A DNA stretch of 32,471 nucleotides from Paratractidigestivibacter sp963591565 (GCA_963591565.1 CAVAUD010000009.1:1-32471), one strand, 5' to 3'. Counted from the stretch's first letter, positions 23,985-31,841 are shown. Numbers and translations: made by a program. Notes: generated by a model from the sequence alone, not told the origin.

Positions 23985-25223
23985 TTAGTAGGGGCCTCCG
24001 CAATAGAAGTTGAAGATATTGGCGACGCAGATGCCGTACCTGGGGTTCGCGGCGTGGACCATCTTGCCGTCGCCGATGTAGATGCCCACGTGACCGCAGT
24101 CGTTGTAGTCGCCGTTCATGAAGACCAGGTCGCCGTAGGAAAGCTCGTCGATGCTGTACTTGGCGTTGCCGCTGTCCACGACGCCGCGGCACATGCGCGT
24201 TGCGCTGTGGCCGTACTTCCAGCCAAAGGCGTAGCAGACAAGGCCGGAGCAGTCGAAGGAATCGGGGCCGGCGCCTCCGTAGACGTAGGGCTTGCCGACC
24301 TGCGCCAGCGCGAGGGCCACGCTCGCCTCAACAGAGCTGCTGATGCCGGAGTCGCCGCCGTTGTTACCGCCGTTANNNNNNNNNNNNNNNNNNNNNNNNN
24401 NNNNNNNNNNNNNNNNNNNNNNNNNNNNNNNNNNNNNNNNNNNNNNNNNNNNNNNNNNNNNNNNNNNNNNNNNNNNNNNNNNNNNNNNNNNNNNNNNNNN
24501 NNNNNNNNNNNNNNNNNNNNNNNNNNNNNNNNNNNNNNNNNNNNNNNNNNNNNNNNNNNNNGCGCGGTTGCTTTCGACGTTCTCGATCGCGGCCTGCACG
24601 TTTGCGCTCTCCTGCGCCGCCAGCTGGGCCTTGACCTCCTCGTCAAGCGCGTCATAGGTTGCCGTTGCCTCAGAGACCTTGGTGCGGTACTCGGCCACCT
24701 GGCCGTTGAGGGAGTCAACCTGCTCCTGCTGGGTGGCCTGCTTGCTCTCGAGCTCGGCCTTATCGGCCTCGAGCTGAGCCTCGAGGGTCTTGACCTCGTT
24801 GATGGTCTTGGCCTTTTGCTCGGAGTACTTGTCGAGGTAGTAGATACGGCTCACGAAGTCCTCGGGGCTCGTGGAGCCAAAAATGAAGTCAAGGATGGTT
24901 GTGGCGCCCTGCTTATAGGAAGAGCGCATGTCAGAGGAGAGCTGGGCCTTCTTCTCGGCAAGCTGCTCGTTTGCGGCGTCGATCTCGATCTGCTTGCTGT
25001 CGATGTCGGCGTCGGTCTGCTCGATCTCTTCTGTGGCGGCCTCGAGGCTTGACTCAAGCGAAGACAGGCTCGCGCCCAGGGACTCGAGCTGCTCGGCCGC
25101 AGCGGCGAGATCGGACTGGGGGTCGGCGTAGGCGACGCCCGCGGGCGCGAACATGACAAGAGACCCCGCCAGGGCAAGGCTCAGGCCGGCGCAGACCACG
25201 GATTTGCTTCGATTAGTGTGCAT
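23985..25223 (-). CDS. Secreted coiled-coil NlpC/P60 peptidoglycan hydrolase (contains an N gap)
   Basis: This is a probable cell-wall endopeptidase of the CwlO/SagA/PcsB layout. The N-terminal signal peptide (about 1-33) ends near VAYADPQ. A long coiled coil follows (about 35-220, EQLESLGASLSSLESSL and similar). An Asn/Gly-rich linker (NGGNNGGDSG) precedes the C-terminal NlpC/P60 domain. The catalytic Cys is in DSFDCSGL (about residue 325), with His in GHVGIYIGDG and a third residue in VHAANPRYG. The ATG at 25223 follows AAAGGAGG with five bases of spacing. Bases 24376-24561 are N, an exact 62 codons, so 62 residues are unknown and the frame across the gap is assumed. ClC follows six bases downstream. 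Coiled-coil hydrolases of this kind are usually controlled by FtsEX, not encoded here. Confidence 0.88.
   Translation of the reverse strand: MHTNRSKSVVCAGLSLALAGSLVMFAPAGVAYADPQSDLAAAAEQLESLGASLSSLESSLEAATEEIEQTDADIDSKQIEIDAANEQLAEKKAQLSSDMRSSYKQGATTILDFIFGSTSPEDFVSRIYYLDKYSEQKAKTINEVKTLEAQLEADKAELESKQATQQEQVDSLNGQVAEYRTKVSEATATYDALDEEVKAQLAAQESANVQAAIENVESNRXXXXXXXXXXXXXXXXXXXXXXXXXXXXXXXXXXXXXXXXXXXXXXXXXXXXXXXXXXXXXXXNGGNNGGDSGISSSVEASVALALAQVGKPYVYGGAGPDSFDCSGLVCYAFGWKYGHSATRMCRGVVDSGNAKYSIDELSYGDLVFMNGDYNDCGHVGIYIGDGKMVHAANPRYGICVANIFNFYCGGPY
24376..24561. other. Run of 186 N within the NlpC/P60 gene
   Basis: The gap starts in the Asn/Gly-rich linker (NGGNNGG) and ends in the coiled coil (IENVESNR). 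It probably hides a low-complexity or repeated linker that did not assemble. Its real length may differ from 186. Confidence 0.95.
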
Positions 25224-25277
25224 GAATCCTCCTTTGCGCCTTTGTTCCCGCGATGGCGAGAAGTCCGGCACATACGA

Positions 25278-25313
25278 TTAAACCACCTTACCAAATTTGG
25301 AAAGGTGGTTTAA
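25278..25313. repeat. 36-base near-perfect palindrome upstream of the NlpC/P60 gene
   Basis: TTAAACCACCTT (25278-25289) and AAGGTGGTTTAA (25302-25313) are perfect reverse complements, and the centre CCAAATTTGG (25291-25300) is itself palindromic; a single off-symmetry pair (25290/25301) separates them. It lies between the apt stop (25349) and the NlpC/P60 start (25223) on the minus strand. It may be a terminator for apt, since TTT follows weakly on the minus strand, or a protein-binding operator for the NlpC/P60-ClC pair. Confidence 0.75.
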
Positions 25314-25348
25314 AGAGGGGGTCTAGCCAGCGGTACAAAACCCAACGG

Positions 25349-25885
25349 TTAGTTCACTTTTACCAGGCTAAATACCTCGGCGTCTTCATAATCCTTGGAG
25401 ATCTCCTCGCGCGGGTTCAGGAAGGCGAGCTCGAGGATGAAGGCGAAGCCTGCGACCTTGGCGCCCGTCTGCTCGACGAGCTTCGCGGTGGCCACGGCGG
25501 TGCCGGCGGTTGCCACGAGGTCGTCGGCGATAAGGACGACGTCGCCGGGCTCGAGGGCATCCTTGTGGATCTGCAGCTCATCGGTGCCGTACTCCAGCGA
25601 GTAGCTCTGGCTGTAGACGTCGCGGGGAAGCTTGCCGGGCTTACGGGCCGGGATGAAGCCGACGCCCAGCTTGTAGGCCACGGGCGCGCCGACGAGAAAA
25701 CCGCGGGCCTCAGAGCCGATGACCTTCGTGATCCCCTTGTTGGTGAACTGGGCGGCGATGTCGTCGGTCAGGGCCGCCAGCGCCTTAGGGTCGGCGAACA
25801 GCGGGGTGATGTCCTTGAAGATGACGCCCGGCTCGGGGTAATCGGGGATGCTGATGATCTTGGACTCGTAGTCGAACTTCTCCAT
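25349..25885 (-). CDS. apt: Adenine phosphoribosyltransferase
   Basis: Apt converts adenine and PRPP to AMP in purine salvage. The 178-residue protein shows family motifs PDYPEPGVIFKDITPL (14-29), SEARGFLVGAP (58-68) and RKPGKLPRDVYSQSY (81-95). The PRPP loop is VVLIADDLVATAGTA (116-130). The ATG is preceded by AAGGAGAGG on the minus strand. It lies 27 bases after the MerR-type gene and is likely the last gene of that operon, since a long palindrome follows. Confidence 0.96.
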   Translation of the reverse strand: MEKFDYESKIISIPDYPEPGVIFKDITPLFADPKALAALTDDIAAQFTNKGITKVIGSEARGFLVGAPVAYKLGVGFIPARKPGKLPRDVYSQSYSLEYGTDELQIHKDALEPGDVVLIADDLVATAGTAVATAKLVEQTGAKVAGFAFILELAFLNPREEISKDYEDAEVFSLVKVN

Positions 25886-25912
25886 GATGCCTCTCCTTGA
25901 TAAAGATTGAAA

Positions 25913-26641
25913 CTAGCTCTCGGCCTTCGAGTGGCGAAGGCGGCGGGCTATCAACTCGTCACGCACGCTGTTGGTGAGTCCCAGCATGCGAGAAAGCGCC
26001 TGGTTGTACTGGGTGTCGTCCTGCTCGGCCTCTTCCTCGCCGTTAAGCGAGGGCTTCTTCGAGTAGACGATGAGGGCCTGCTCGAACATGGCGGACTCCC
26101 TGTTTGCCGCGATGACGTACTGGCGCAGGTTCTTGGCGCCGATGCCAAAGTGGCGAAGCTCGTCGCAGACGCGGATGAGCCCGAAGTCCTGCCCGTCCAC
26201 CAAGTCGCGGCCATGGGGGCTGCGCTTGAGCTCGATGACGCCGGCTTCGGAGAGCTGGCGGACAAAGGAGACCTGCACACCGATCAACTCCGGCACGCGG
26301 TCGATGGGGTGAAGCTTGCCGACGGTCTCCTCGTCGTCAACGGGAAGCACGATGCCCGTGGCGGGCGCGCCGTCGAGGCTGACGCTTTGGCCAGAGTCGA
26401 TCTTCTCGAGCTCATCCTTGATGACCTGCAACGGCAGAAAGCGGTTCTTCTGCAGGTAAAGGATGGTCTCGAGCCGGCGGACGTCCTTTTGGGAGTACAG
26501 GCGGTAGCCGCCCGGCGTGCGCGACGGGTTGAGAAGCCCCTCGTCCTGCAGGTAGCGGACCTTCGACACCGAGAGGTCCGGGTACTGGGCCTGGAGCTTC
26601 TTGACGACCTTGCCGATCGTGAGGTAACTGGCGTCAGCCAT
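25913..26641 (-). CDS. ftsR: MerR-family regulator, FtsR-like
   Basis: The 242-residue protein has an N-terminal MerR winged HTH (TIGKVVKKLQ, then VRYLQDEGLLNPSRTPGGYRLYS at about 28-50) and the conserved ETILYLQKNRFLPLQVIKDEL helix region. The C-terminal half (about 110-242) has no recognised ligand domain apart from a second region around the GVIELKRSPHG block. The pairing with a GarA-type FHA gene directly upstream matches mycobacterial Rv1827-Rv1828 and corynebacterial FtsR, a regulator of ftsZ. The FHA stop is ten bases before the ATG and apt follows after 27 bases, so all three share a transcript. The symbol is given by context and HTH similarity; control of ftsZ in this organism is inference. 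Confidence 0.8.
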   Translation of the reverse strand: MADASYLTIGKVVKKLQAQYPDLSVSKVRYLQDEGLLNPSRTPGGYRLYSQKDVRRLETILYLQKNRFLPLQVIKDELEKIDSGQSVSLDGAPATGIVLPVDDEETVGKLHPIDRVPELIGVQVSFVRQLSEAGVIELKRSPHGRDLVDGQDFGLIRVCDELRHFGIGAKNLRQYVIAANRESAMFEQALIVYSKKPSLNGEEEAEQDDTQYNQALSRMLGLTNSVRDELIARRLRHSKAES

Positions 26642-26650
26642 GGGAGGGCC

Positions 26651-27064
26651 TTAGGCGCCGGTGTTGATGCGGCCGGCAGAGGCGCTGGTGTGGAACACCA
26701 TGCGGAAGGTGCCGATCTGGACCGTGGACCCGTCGCGCAGGTTGGCCTTGCTCACGATCGCGCCGTCGACCCAGGTGCCGTTGAGCGAGCCCAGATCCTC
26801 GATGCTCACGTAGCCCAGCGGCAGCGTGGTAAGGTCCATCTGCGCGTGGTGACGAGAGACGGTCATGTCGTTGAGAAAGACGCTGTTCTTAGGGTCGCGG
26901 CCCAGGCTGATCTGGGGCGTGTCGAGCTCGAACGTGGTGCCGATCTGCGGCCCCTTTAGGATGGTTAACGTGGGGTTTTGCGGTTTGGCAGAACCCATGA
27001 GGTCCGGCACCGTGGCGTCGGCGGCGGGCATCCTGAAAATCTCTGTGGCGTCGGTGTTGGCCAT
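26651..27064 (-). CDS. garA: GarA-like FHA domain protein
   Basis: FHA domains bind phosphothreonine. In mycobacterial GarA the domain regulates 2-oxoglutarate metabolism and is switched off by phosphorylation of its own N-terminus. The 137-residue protein has the FHA core at about 52-102: G55-R56, S70-R71-H72-H73 and N95-G96-T97 are the phosphopeptide-binding residues. The N-terminal DATEIFR (residues 5-11) aligns with the GarA ETTSVFR segment, so Thr7 corresponds to the PknB site; the PknG-type Thr is replaced by Ala6. The ATG at 27064 follows GAGGGGAG on the minus strand. It sits between a GcvT-like gene and the MerR gene. Confidence 0.88.
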   Translation of the reverse strand: MANTDATEIFRMPAADATVPDLMGSAKPQNPTLTILKGPQIGTTFELDTPQISLGRDPKNSVFLNDMTVSRHHAQMDLTTLPLGYVSIEDLGSLNGTWVDGAIVSKANLRDGSTVQIGTFRMVFHTSASAGRINTGA

Positions 27065-27147
27065 TGTTTCTCCCCTCAAGGTGATTTATCGGGTTAATCA
27101 TATACCCGACTCGCGCGGCGCGGGCGCAGCGCTTCGCTAAATGTCGT

Positions 27148-28008
27148 TTACGATTCGTGGGCAAAGAGGGCGCCTTGGCCGATGAAGCCTCCGTCGTGGC
27201 GGAGAAGTCCCAGGTCCTGCAGCTGGTCGCGGGCGACGACGACCTTGTCCTGCTTCTCGCAGAGGTCGCTGAAGGGCACGGCCGAGAAAAGCAGGCGCTT
27301 TGCCGCCGGCAAGCCCACGGGCGAGACCTCTTCGAACGAAAGGAAGCTGCGCCACAAGACGCGCGCCTTGGTGGGCGGCACGAAGAGCAGGTAGGCCTCA
27401 AGGCCGGGCGTCGCCAGCGAAGGCGCGGCCACGACGGCCTGGATGTTGTCGAGGGCAACCGAGACCACCTGCCCGGGGCGCGGCAGCGCCTGGCCGTGCA
27501 GGTAGTCGCTCAAGACGTGGCCGGCACGTGCGCCCATGAGCATGAGCGGGCACAGCATCGACGTCGCGTCCTCTATCGAGGTGTTGCCAAAGGGCCGCAC
27601 GCCGTCCTGCTCGGCCGTCGCGAGAAAACCGAGCCAGGCAAGGCCGATGGGGCCGCGCTCGCCCAGGTCGATGACCACGTGCTCGGTGTCGCCGCAGCGC
27701 ACGACCAGCGGGATCGACATGAGGCAGCCGTCGCCGCCCAGGGCCGCCTCGAAGGCGCACTCCCCCACCGCGAGGCGTCGCCCGCAGAAGGCCGCGCCGG
27801 CGAGCGCCGCTGCGTCCGGGCCGGAAATAAGCTGGTAGGAAGCGCCGGTAAGGTCGCACAGGACACAGCCCTCGGCGGCAGCCGCGGCAGCGTCCTTCTC
27901 GGCTGCATAGGCCTTGACGACCTGGTAGTTCTCGTCCAAAGAGGGGGCGAAAGACGCGCCGAGAAAAACGTGCTCTTGGTACAGGGTTCCCATGCGAGGC
28001 GAAGGCAT
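27148..28008 (-). CDS. Degenerate GcvT/YgfZ-like protein
   Basis: The 286-residue protein resembles the aminomethyltransferase (GcvT)/YgfZ folate-binding fold. TLYQEHVFLGASFAP parallels the GcvT start, CVLCDLTGASYQLISGPDAAAL the 'DxSHMGrxxVSGPDA' block, and CGRRLAVGECAFEAALGGDGC the region before the catalytic Asp. The GcvT motif GGIxDD is here DGCLMSI, so the catalytic aspartates are missing and classic glycine-cleavage T-protein activity is unlikely. A regulatory or folate-binding role is possible. In mycobacteria gcvH lies in the corresponding place of the pgsA2-gcvH-garA-ftsR cluster. The ATG at 28008 is two bases from the pgsA2 stop, with AAGGAGA upstream. Identification rests on motif likeness, so it is moderate. 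Confidence 0.65.
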   Translation of the reverse strand: MPSPRMGTLYQEHVFLGASFAPSLDENYQVVKAYAAEKDAAAAAAEGCVLCDLTGASYQLISGPDAAALAGAAFCGRRLAVGECAFEAALGGDGCLMSIPLVVRCGDTEHVVIDLGERGPIGLAWLGFLATAEQDGVRPFGNTSIEDATSMLCPLMLMGARAGHVLSDYLHGQALPRPGQVVSVALDNIQAVVAAPSLATPGLEAYLLFVPPTKARVLWRSFLSFEEVSPVGLPAAKRLLFSAVPFSDLCEKQDKVVVARDQLQDLGLLRHDGGFIGQGALFAHES

Positions 28009-28010
28009 GC

Positions 28011-28766
28011 TTACTTGTTCTCCTTACGAGGCGTGGTGCGGATGATCTGGACGGCCTTTGCGGTGTAGACAAGCGCCGTGATGGCCGAGCAGACAACACC
28101 TGCGTAGACAAAGAAGATGCCGGCCACGCTGGGCTCGGCGTTGAGGCCCGGCAGCCACGAGGCGGACACGATGCCCAGGCCGCTTGTGGTGGGCAGGCCC
28201 AGCAACAGGTCGCAGAAGCCGAACATGAGAAGGGCGGTGGCGGCCTTGCCGATATAGACGACGTCGACGGGGCGCGTGCGGTAGTGCTGCAGGATGCCCG
28301 CGCCAAAGGCCAGGTAGACGTCGCGGCCGATCACGAAAACGGGCACCCACACGGGCAGCTCGCCCACGATGAGCAGGCCCAGCACGCCCGTGAAGAGAAG
28401 CACGCGGTCCATGACCGGGTCCATGATCTTGCCGAGCCAGCTGACCGTTTGCGTGCGGCGGGCGATCTGGCCATCCAGAAAGTCCGTCACTGCCGCGGTC
28501 GCGTAGCAGGCAAGGGCCACGTGACGGTTGCCGTGCGAGGCGAAGATAACGAGGAAGGCAATCGTTAGGGCCAGGCGGCAAAACGTGATGATGTTTGCCA
28601 CGGTAAGGATCTCTTGCGAGGGGTTTTGCGAGGACCCGACGGGGGCGTCCTGGATGCCTTGGGCCTGGCGCAGCGCGGCGTCGGAATCTGCCACTCGTTT
28701 AATGGCTTCTTTGAGCTCGTCTAGTCTTGCGGACACGTCATCCTCAGTCTGTCTGGTTGGATACAC
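28011..28766 (-). CDS. pgsA2: Second CDP-alcohol phosphatidyltransferase (PgsA2-like)
   Basis: The 251-residue membrane protein has the full CDP-alcohol phosphotransferase signature: D95, D98-G99, A102-R103, G112, D116 and D120. About 55 polar residues precede the first membrane helix, and about five hydrophobic segments follow. The exact alcohol acceptor (glycerol-3-phosphate or another) cannot be told. The position upstream of GcvT-like, garA and ftsR matches mycobacterial pgsA2 (Rv1822). The start is uncertain: the GTG at 28766 has a weak site, and a downstream GTG near 28733 is preceded by GAGGAT. M20 peptidase lies 47 bases upstream on the same strand. Confidence 0.82.
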   Translation of the reverse strand: MYPTRQTEDDVSARLDELKEAIKRVADSDAALRQAQGIQDAPVGSSQNPSQEILTVANIITFCRLALTIAFLVIFASHGNRHVALACYATAAVTDFLDGQIARRTQTVSWLGKIMDPVMDRVLLFTGVLGLLIVGELPVWVPVFVIGRDVYLAFGAGILQHYRTRPVDVVYIGKAATALLMFGFCDLLLGLPTTSGLGIVSASWLPGLNAEPSVAGIFFVYAGVVCSAITALVYTAKAVQIIRTTPRKENK

Positions 28767-28813
28767 AATGCTCTATCGTACCCAACTTGCGACGTTTAAG
28801 AATGGAATTTCGC

Positions 28814-30211
28814 TTAGAGGCAGGTGGACTCCAGGAAACGGATAAGGACTCGCTCGCCCTGGGCGTAGACGCGCTTGGAGATGCGCTCGTTGACGCCGTG
28901 GACGCCGCGGGCCTCCTCCTCGGGCTGTGGCCTAAAGGGGCAGATGCGCATGATGGAGTCGCAAATGCCCTCGTAGCGGACCGAGTCGGTGCCGCCGCAG
29001 ACGAAGGACGGGACAAAGACGACGCCGGGGTGGAAGTGCTCGAGGGCCTCCTTGAGCTCGGCGTATCCGGCGCCGGTGGGGCTGTCCACGCGGCCGGCCG
29101 GCGTGTAGTGGAGCTTCTCGACCGTGGCGCCAAAGGGGGCGACGAGGCGGGCGACCTCGGCGAGAAGGGCATCGACGTCGCAGCCGGGAAGCAGGCGGAA
29201 GTTCACGACGCAGCTGACGTCTGCCGGCATGACGTTGGCGGCCGGGCTCGAGCCAAAGACCTGGTCGACGGCCACGGTCGTCGCGACGAAGGGGTACAGG
29301 GCACGTACCTGGGCGGCCGCCTCGGCGATCGCCTGGGCGTTGTTGGCGACGTCGCTCGCGAGCGAGGCGAAGGGCTCCTGGGTGATTTGGCTGGCCAAGG
29401 CCTCGAAGGTACCGGCCACCAGGGGCGTGAGCTCGGGGGCGGGCTTGTTCTCGCAAAGGGCCGCGACGGCGCGGGCGAGTTTCTCAAGGGAGGTGCCGCC
29501 AAAGGGGTTCGACGAGTGGCCTCCCGCGCCCTCGACGGAAATCCGCAGGTTGAGATAGCCCTTCTGCGACAGGCAGATGTCCGAGATGACGGTCCCGGGC
29601 GCGCCGTAGTCGGCGGCGTCCGCCAAGGTGGTCGTTCCCTCGTCGAGAAGGAAGGCGGCGCGCATGCCGCGCTCGGCCATCACGGCCGCGACGCGCGTGG
29701 CTCCGGTCGACGAGACCTCCTCGTCCTCACCAAAGGCCAGGTAGATGCCGCGTCGCAGGGTGCGCCCGCTGGCGAGAAGGTACTCGGTGGCCTCGAGCTC
29801 GGCCATGAGCATGTCCTTGATGTCGAGGGCTCCGCGGCCCCAGATCCACTCGTCGTCGATGTGGCCCGAGAAGGCGTCGTGGACCCACTCGTCCTCGGTG
29901 CCGGGAATAACGGGCACGACGTCCTGGTGCGCGATGAGCATCGCGGGCTCGAGCTCGGGGTCGGCGCCGGGGACGCAGATGAGAACCGAGCGACCGATTT
30001 TCTCGAAAGCAGCCACCTCAAAGACATGCGGGAAGGAGATGCGGAGAAGGTCCTGCAGACGGTCGAACTCGGCAAAATCGGTTTTCTCGCCAAGGTAGAC
30101 GGTTTTGCAGGACAAGGCTTGAGAAAGACGCTGGTAGGAGCCCTCGTAGTCGAAGTCGGGGTAGTCGCTCTCGTTGGCAAAGTAGTCGTATGCGTCAAGC
30201 GCGTGAGTCAT
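28814..30211 (-). CDS. M20 family metallopeptidase
   Basis: This is a cytoplasmic zinc-dependent peptidase or deacylase of the M20/ArgE/DapE/CPS1 type. The first metal ligand is His in LIAHQDVVPV, the bridging Asp in WGRGALDIKD, and the catalytic Glu is in AFGEDEEVS; a further His ligand occurs near the end (ARGVHGVNERI). The central dimerisation domain has GYLNLRISVEGAGGHSSNPFGGTS. The 465-residue length and the layout resemble carboxypeptidase S-like members. The ATG at 30211 has GAGAGG five bases upstream; an in-frame TTG at 30232 is rejected. Substrate is not predictable. It may head a transcript running through pgsA2 to apt. Confidence 0.87.
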   Translation of the reverse strand: MTHALDAYDYFANESDYPDFDYEGSYQRLSQALSCKTVYLGEKTDFAEFDRLQDLLRISFPHVFEVAAFEKIGRSVLICVPGADPELEPAMLIAHQDVVPVIPGTEDEWVHDAFSGHIDDEWIWGRGALDIKDMLMAELEATEYLLASGRTLRRGIYLAFGEDEEVSSTGATRVAAVMAERGMRAAFLLDEGTTTLADAADYGAPGTVISDICLSQKGYLNLRISVEGAGGHSSNPFGGTSLEKLARAVAALCENKPAPELTPLVAGTFEALASQITQEPFASLASDVANNAQAIAEAAAQVRALYPFVATTVAVDQVFGSSPAANVMPADVSCVVNFRLLPGCDVDALLAEVARLVAPFGATVEKLHYTPAGRVDSPTGAGYAELKEALEHFHPGVVFVPSFVCGGTDSVRYEGICDSIMRICPFRPQPEEEARGVHGVNERISKRVYAQGERVLIRFLESTCL

Positions 30212-30337
30212 GCGTGCCTCTCGTCCGGCCAAATTGGGCCTGCAAGTAAAAGTCGGTCACGCAAAGGGTAAACTAATCCCATATGAGCGCGGCCGCCGCA
30301 CGGGCGCGCGTGACAAACACGACACAAGGAGGCCACC

Positions 30338-30643
30338 ATGTCCCAGGAGCCCAACGACAACCTCGACGCCGAGCTGCCCGAGGAGGAGACCGGCGAGTTC
30401 ATCACCCTCGACTACGAGGACGGCACCAACGAGCGCTGCGAGGTCATGGGGATCTTCGAGCTCGACGGCACCGAGTACATCGCCCTGGTTCCCGACTCCG
30501 ACGACGACTGCGTCTACCTCTACGTCTATGAGGAGCACGAGGACGGCATGTTCTCGCTCGGCGACATCGACGAGGAGACCTTCCCCGCCGTGGCCGAGGC
30601 CTACGAGAGCCTCATCGACGAGGACGAGGTCGACGGCGAGTAG
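30338..30643 (+). CDS. DUF1292 family protein
   Basis: The 101-residue protein is very acidic and matches DUF1292 (YrzB): EFITLDYEDGTNERCEVMG, YIALVPDSDDDCVYLYVY and DEETFPAVAEAYESLID. The biochemical function of the family is not known. AGGAGG just before the ATG makes translation strong. It is a single-gene unit between the divergent M20 gene and the terminator at 30689-30729. In Firmicutes yrzB clusters with yrzL (RNase H-type) and yrrK, none of which is here. Confidence 0.88.
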   Translation: MSQEPNDNLDAELPEEETGEFITLDYEDGTNERCEVMGIFELDGTEYIALVPDSDDDCVYLYVYEEHEDGMFSLGDIDEETFPAVAEAYESLIDEDEVDGE

Positions 30644-30688
30644 GACGCGCGGCGCCGCGGTCTCGCGGCGAGCTTCTCCGCATGAACC

Positions 30689-30729
30689 AAATCGGGCTCC
30701 CCGGCAATGCGCTGGGGAGCCCGATTTTT
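30689..30729 (+). terminator. Strong intrinsic terminator after the DUF1292 gene
   Basis: AAATCGGGCTCCCC (30689-30702) pairs perfectly over 14 bases with GGGGAGCCCGATTT (30714-30727), with an 11-base loop and a T-run at 30725-30729. It stands between the DUF1292 gene and the convergent serC gene and may serve both strands. Confidence 0.93.
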
Positions 30730-30764
30730 GAATGCGGTGCTGGTAGGCGGTGGTGTCGGCGGTC

Positions 30765-31841
30765 TTAAACCGTGGTCTCGAACTTCTCCATGAACTCGAC
30801 CAGGGCCTTAACTCCGGCAAGCGGCATCGCGTTGTAGATCGAGGCCCTCATGCCGCCCACGAGGCGGTGGCCCTTGAGGTTGACCAGGCCCGCCTCGGCC
30901 GCCTCGGCAACAAAGCGCTGGTCAAGACTCTTATCGCCGGTGACGAAGGGCACGTTCATGAGCGAGCGGTGCTCAGGCGCCACCGTCGCCGAGAAAACGC
31001 GCGACGAGTCGAGGAAGTCGTAGAGCAGCGACGCCTTCTCGCGATTGCGGCGGGCCATCTCATCGATGCCGCCCATCTCCTTGAGCCACTTGAAGACAAG
31101 GCCGCAGACGTAGATACCCCAGCAGTTGGGCGTGTCGTAGAGCGAGCCCGCGTCGGCGTGGGTCTTGAAGCGCAGCATCGTGGGCACGCCGGGCAGGTCG
31201 TCGGGGATCAAATCGCGGCGCACGACGACGACCTGAACGCCTGCCGGGCCCACGTTCTTCTGGACGCCGGCGTGGATCAGGCCGTAGCGCGAGACGTCGA
31301 CGGGCTCGGAGAGAAACATCGAGGACTGGTCGGCCACCAGGACGTGGCCCCGGGTGTTGGGCAGCTGCGCGTAACGGGTGCCGGTGATCGTCTCGTTTTG
31401 GCAGATGTAGACGAAGCTCGCGTCGTCGCGCACATCGAGGTCCGAGCAATCGGGCACATAGTTAAAGTTCTTATCCGCAGAGGTCGCCAGAAGCTTGGCG
31501 TCGCCCAGGATCTGCGCCTCGGCGAAGGCCTTCTTCGACCAGTTGCCCGAGACGACGTAGTCCGCCTTGCCGTTGGTCGCCAGGTTCATGAAGACGGTCG
31601 AGAACAACAGCGAGTCTCCGCCCTGCAAAAACAGGACCTCGTAGTTGTCGGGGATGCCCATGAGGTCGCGCAGGTCGGCGGTCGCCTCGTCGAGGATGCC
31701 CTGGAAGACGCCGGAGCGGTGGCTCATCTCCATGACGGACATGCCGCAGCCGCCAAAGTCGCTCATCTCGGCGGCGCAGCGAGACAGCACCTCCTCGGGC
31801 AAAACGGCGGGACCGGCAGAGAAGTTGTAGACGCGGCTCAT
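30765..31841 (-). CDS. serC: Phosphoserine aminotransferase
   Basis: SerC is a PLP enzyme that makes phosphoserine from 3-phosphohydroxypyruvate and glutamate. The 358-residue protein shows NFSAGPAVLP (6-15), MEMSHRS (37-43, substrate-binding His/Arg) and the PLP lysine in IHAGVQKNVGPAG. The typical QGGAS is here QGGDS (Asp76), an unusual change at the cofactor phosphate-binding turn. The ATG at 31841 follows AAGGAG with ten bases of spacing. It is divergent from the radical SAM gene and convergent with DUF1292. No serA or serB is seen next to it. Confidence 0.93.
   Translation of the reverse strand: MSRVYNFSAGPAVLPEEVLSRCAAEMSDFGGCGMSVMEMSHRSGVFQGILDEATADLRDLMGIPDNYEVLFLQGGDSLLFSTVFMNLATNGKADYVVSGNWSKKAFAEAQILGDAKLLATSADKNFNYVPDCSDLDVRDDASFVYICQNETITGTRYAQLPNTRGHVLVADQSSMFLSEPVDVSRYGLIHAGVQKNVGPAGVQVVVVRRDLIPDDLPGVPTMLRFKTHADAGSLYDTPNCWGIYVCGLVFKWLKEMGGIDEMARRNREKASLLYDFLDSSRVFSATVAPEHRSLMNVPFVTGDKSLDQRFVAEAAEAGLVNLKGHRLVGGMRASIYNAMPLAGVKALVEFMEKFETTV

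Noticed and set aside
25224..25348. Riboswitch (such as the cyclic di-AMP type often found before wall hydrolase genes) upstream of the NlpC/P60 gene
   Set aside because: The leader is short and dominated by one simple palindrome; no conserved riboswitch core could be recognised by eye.
28727..30271. Long plus-strand open frame opposite the M20 peptidase
   Set aside because: M20 metal-binding motifs and a good ribosome-binding site are on the minus strand; the plus frame has no recognisable domain.
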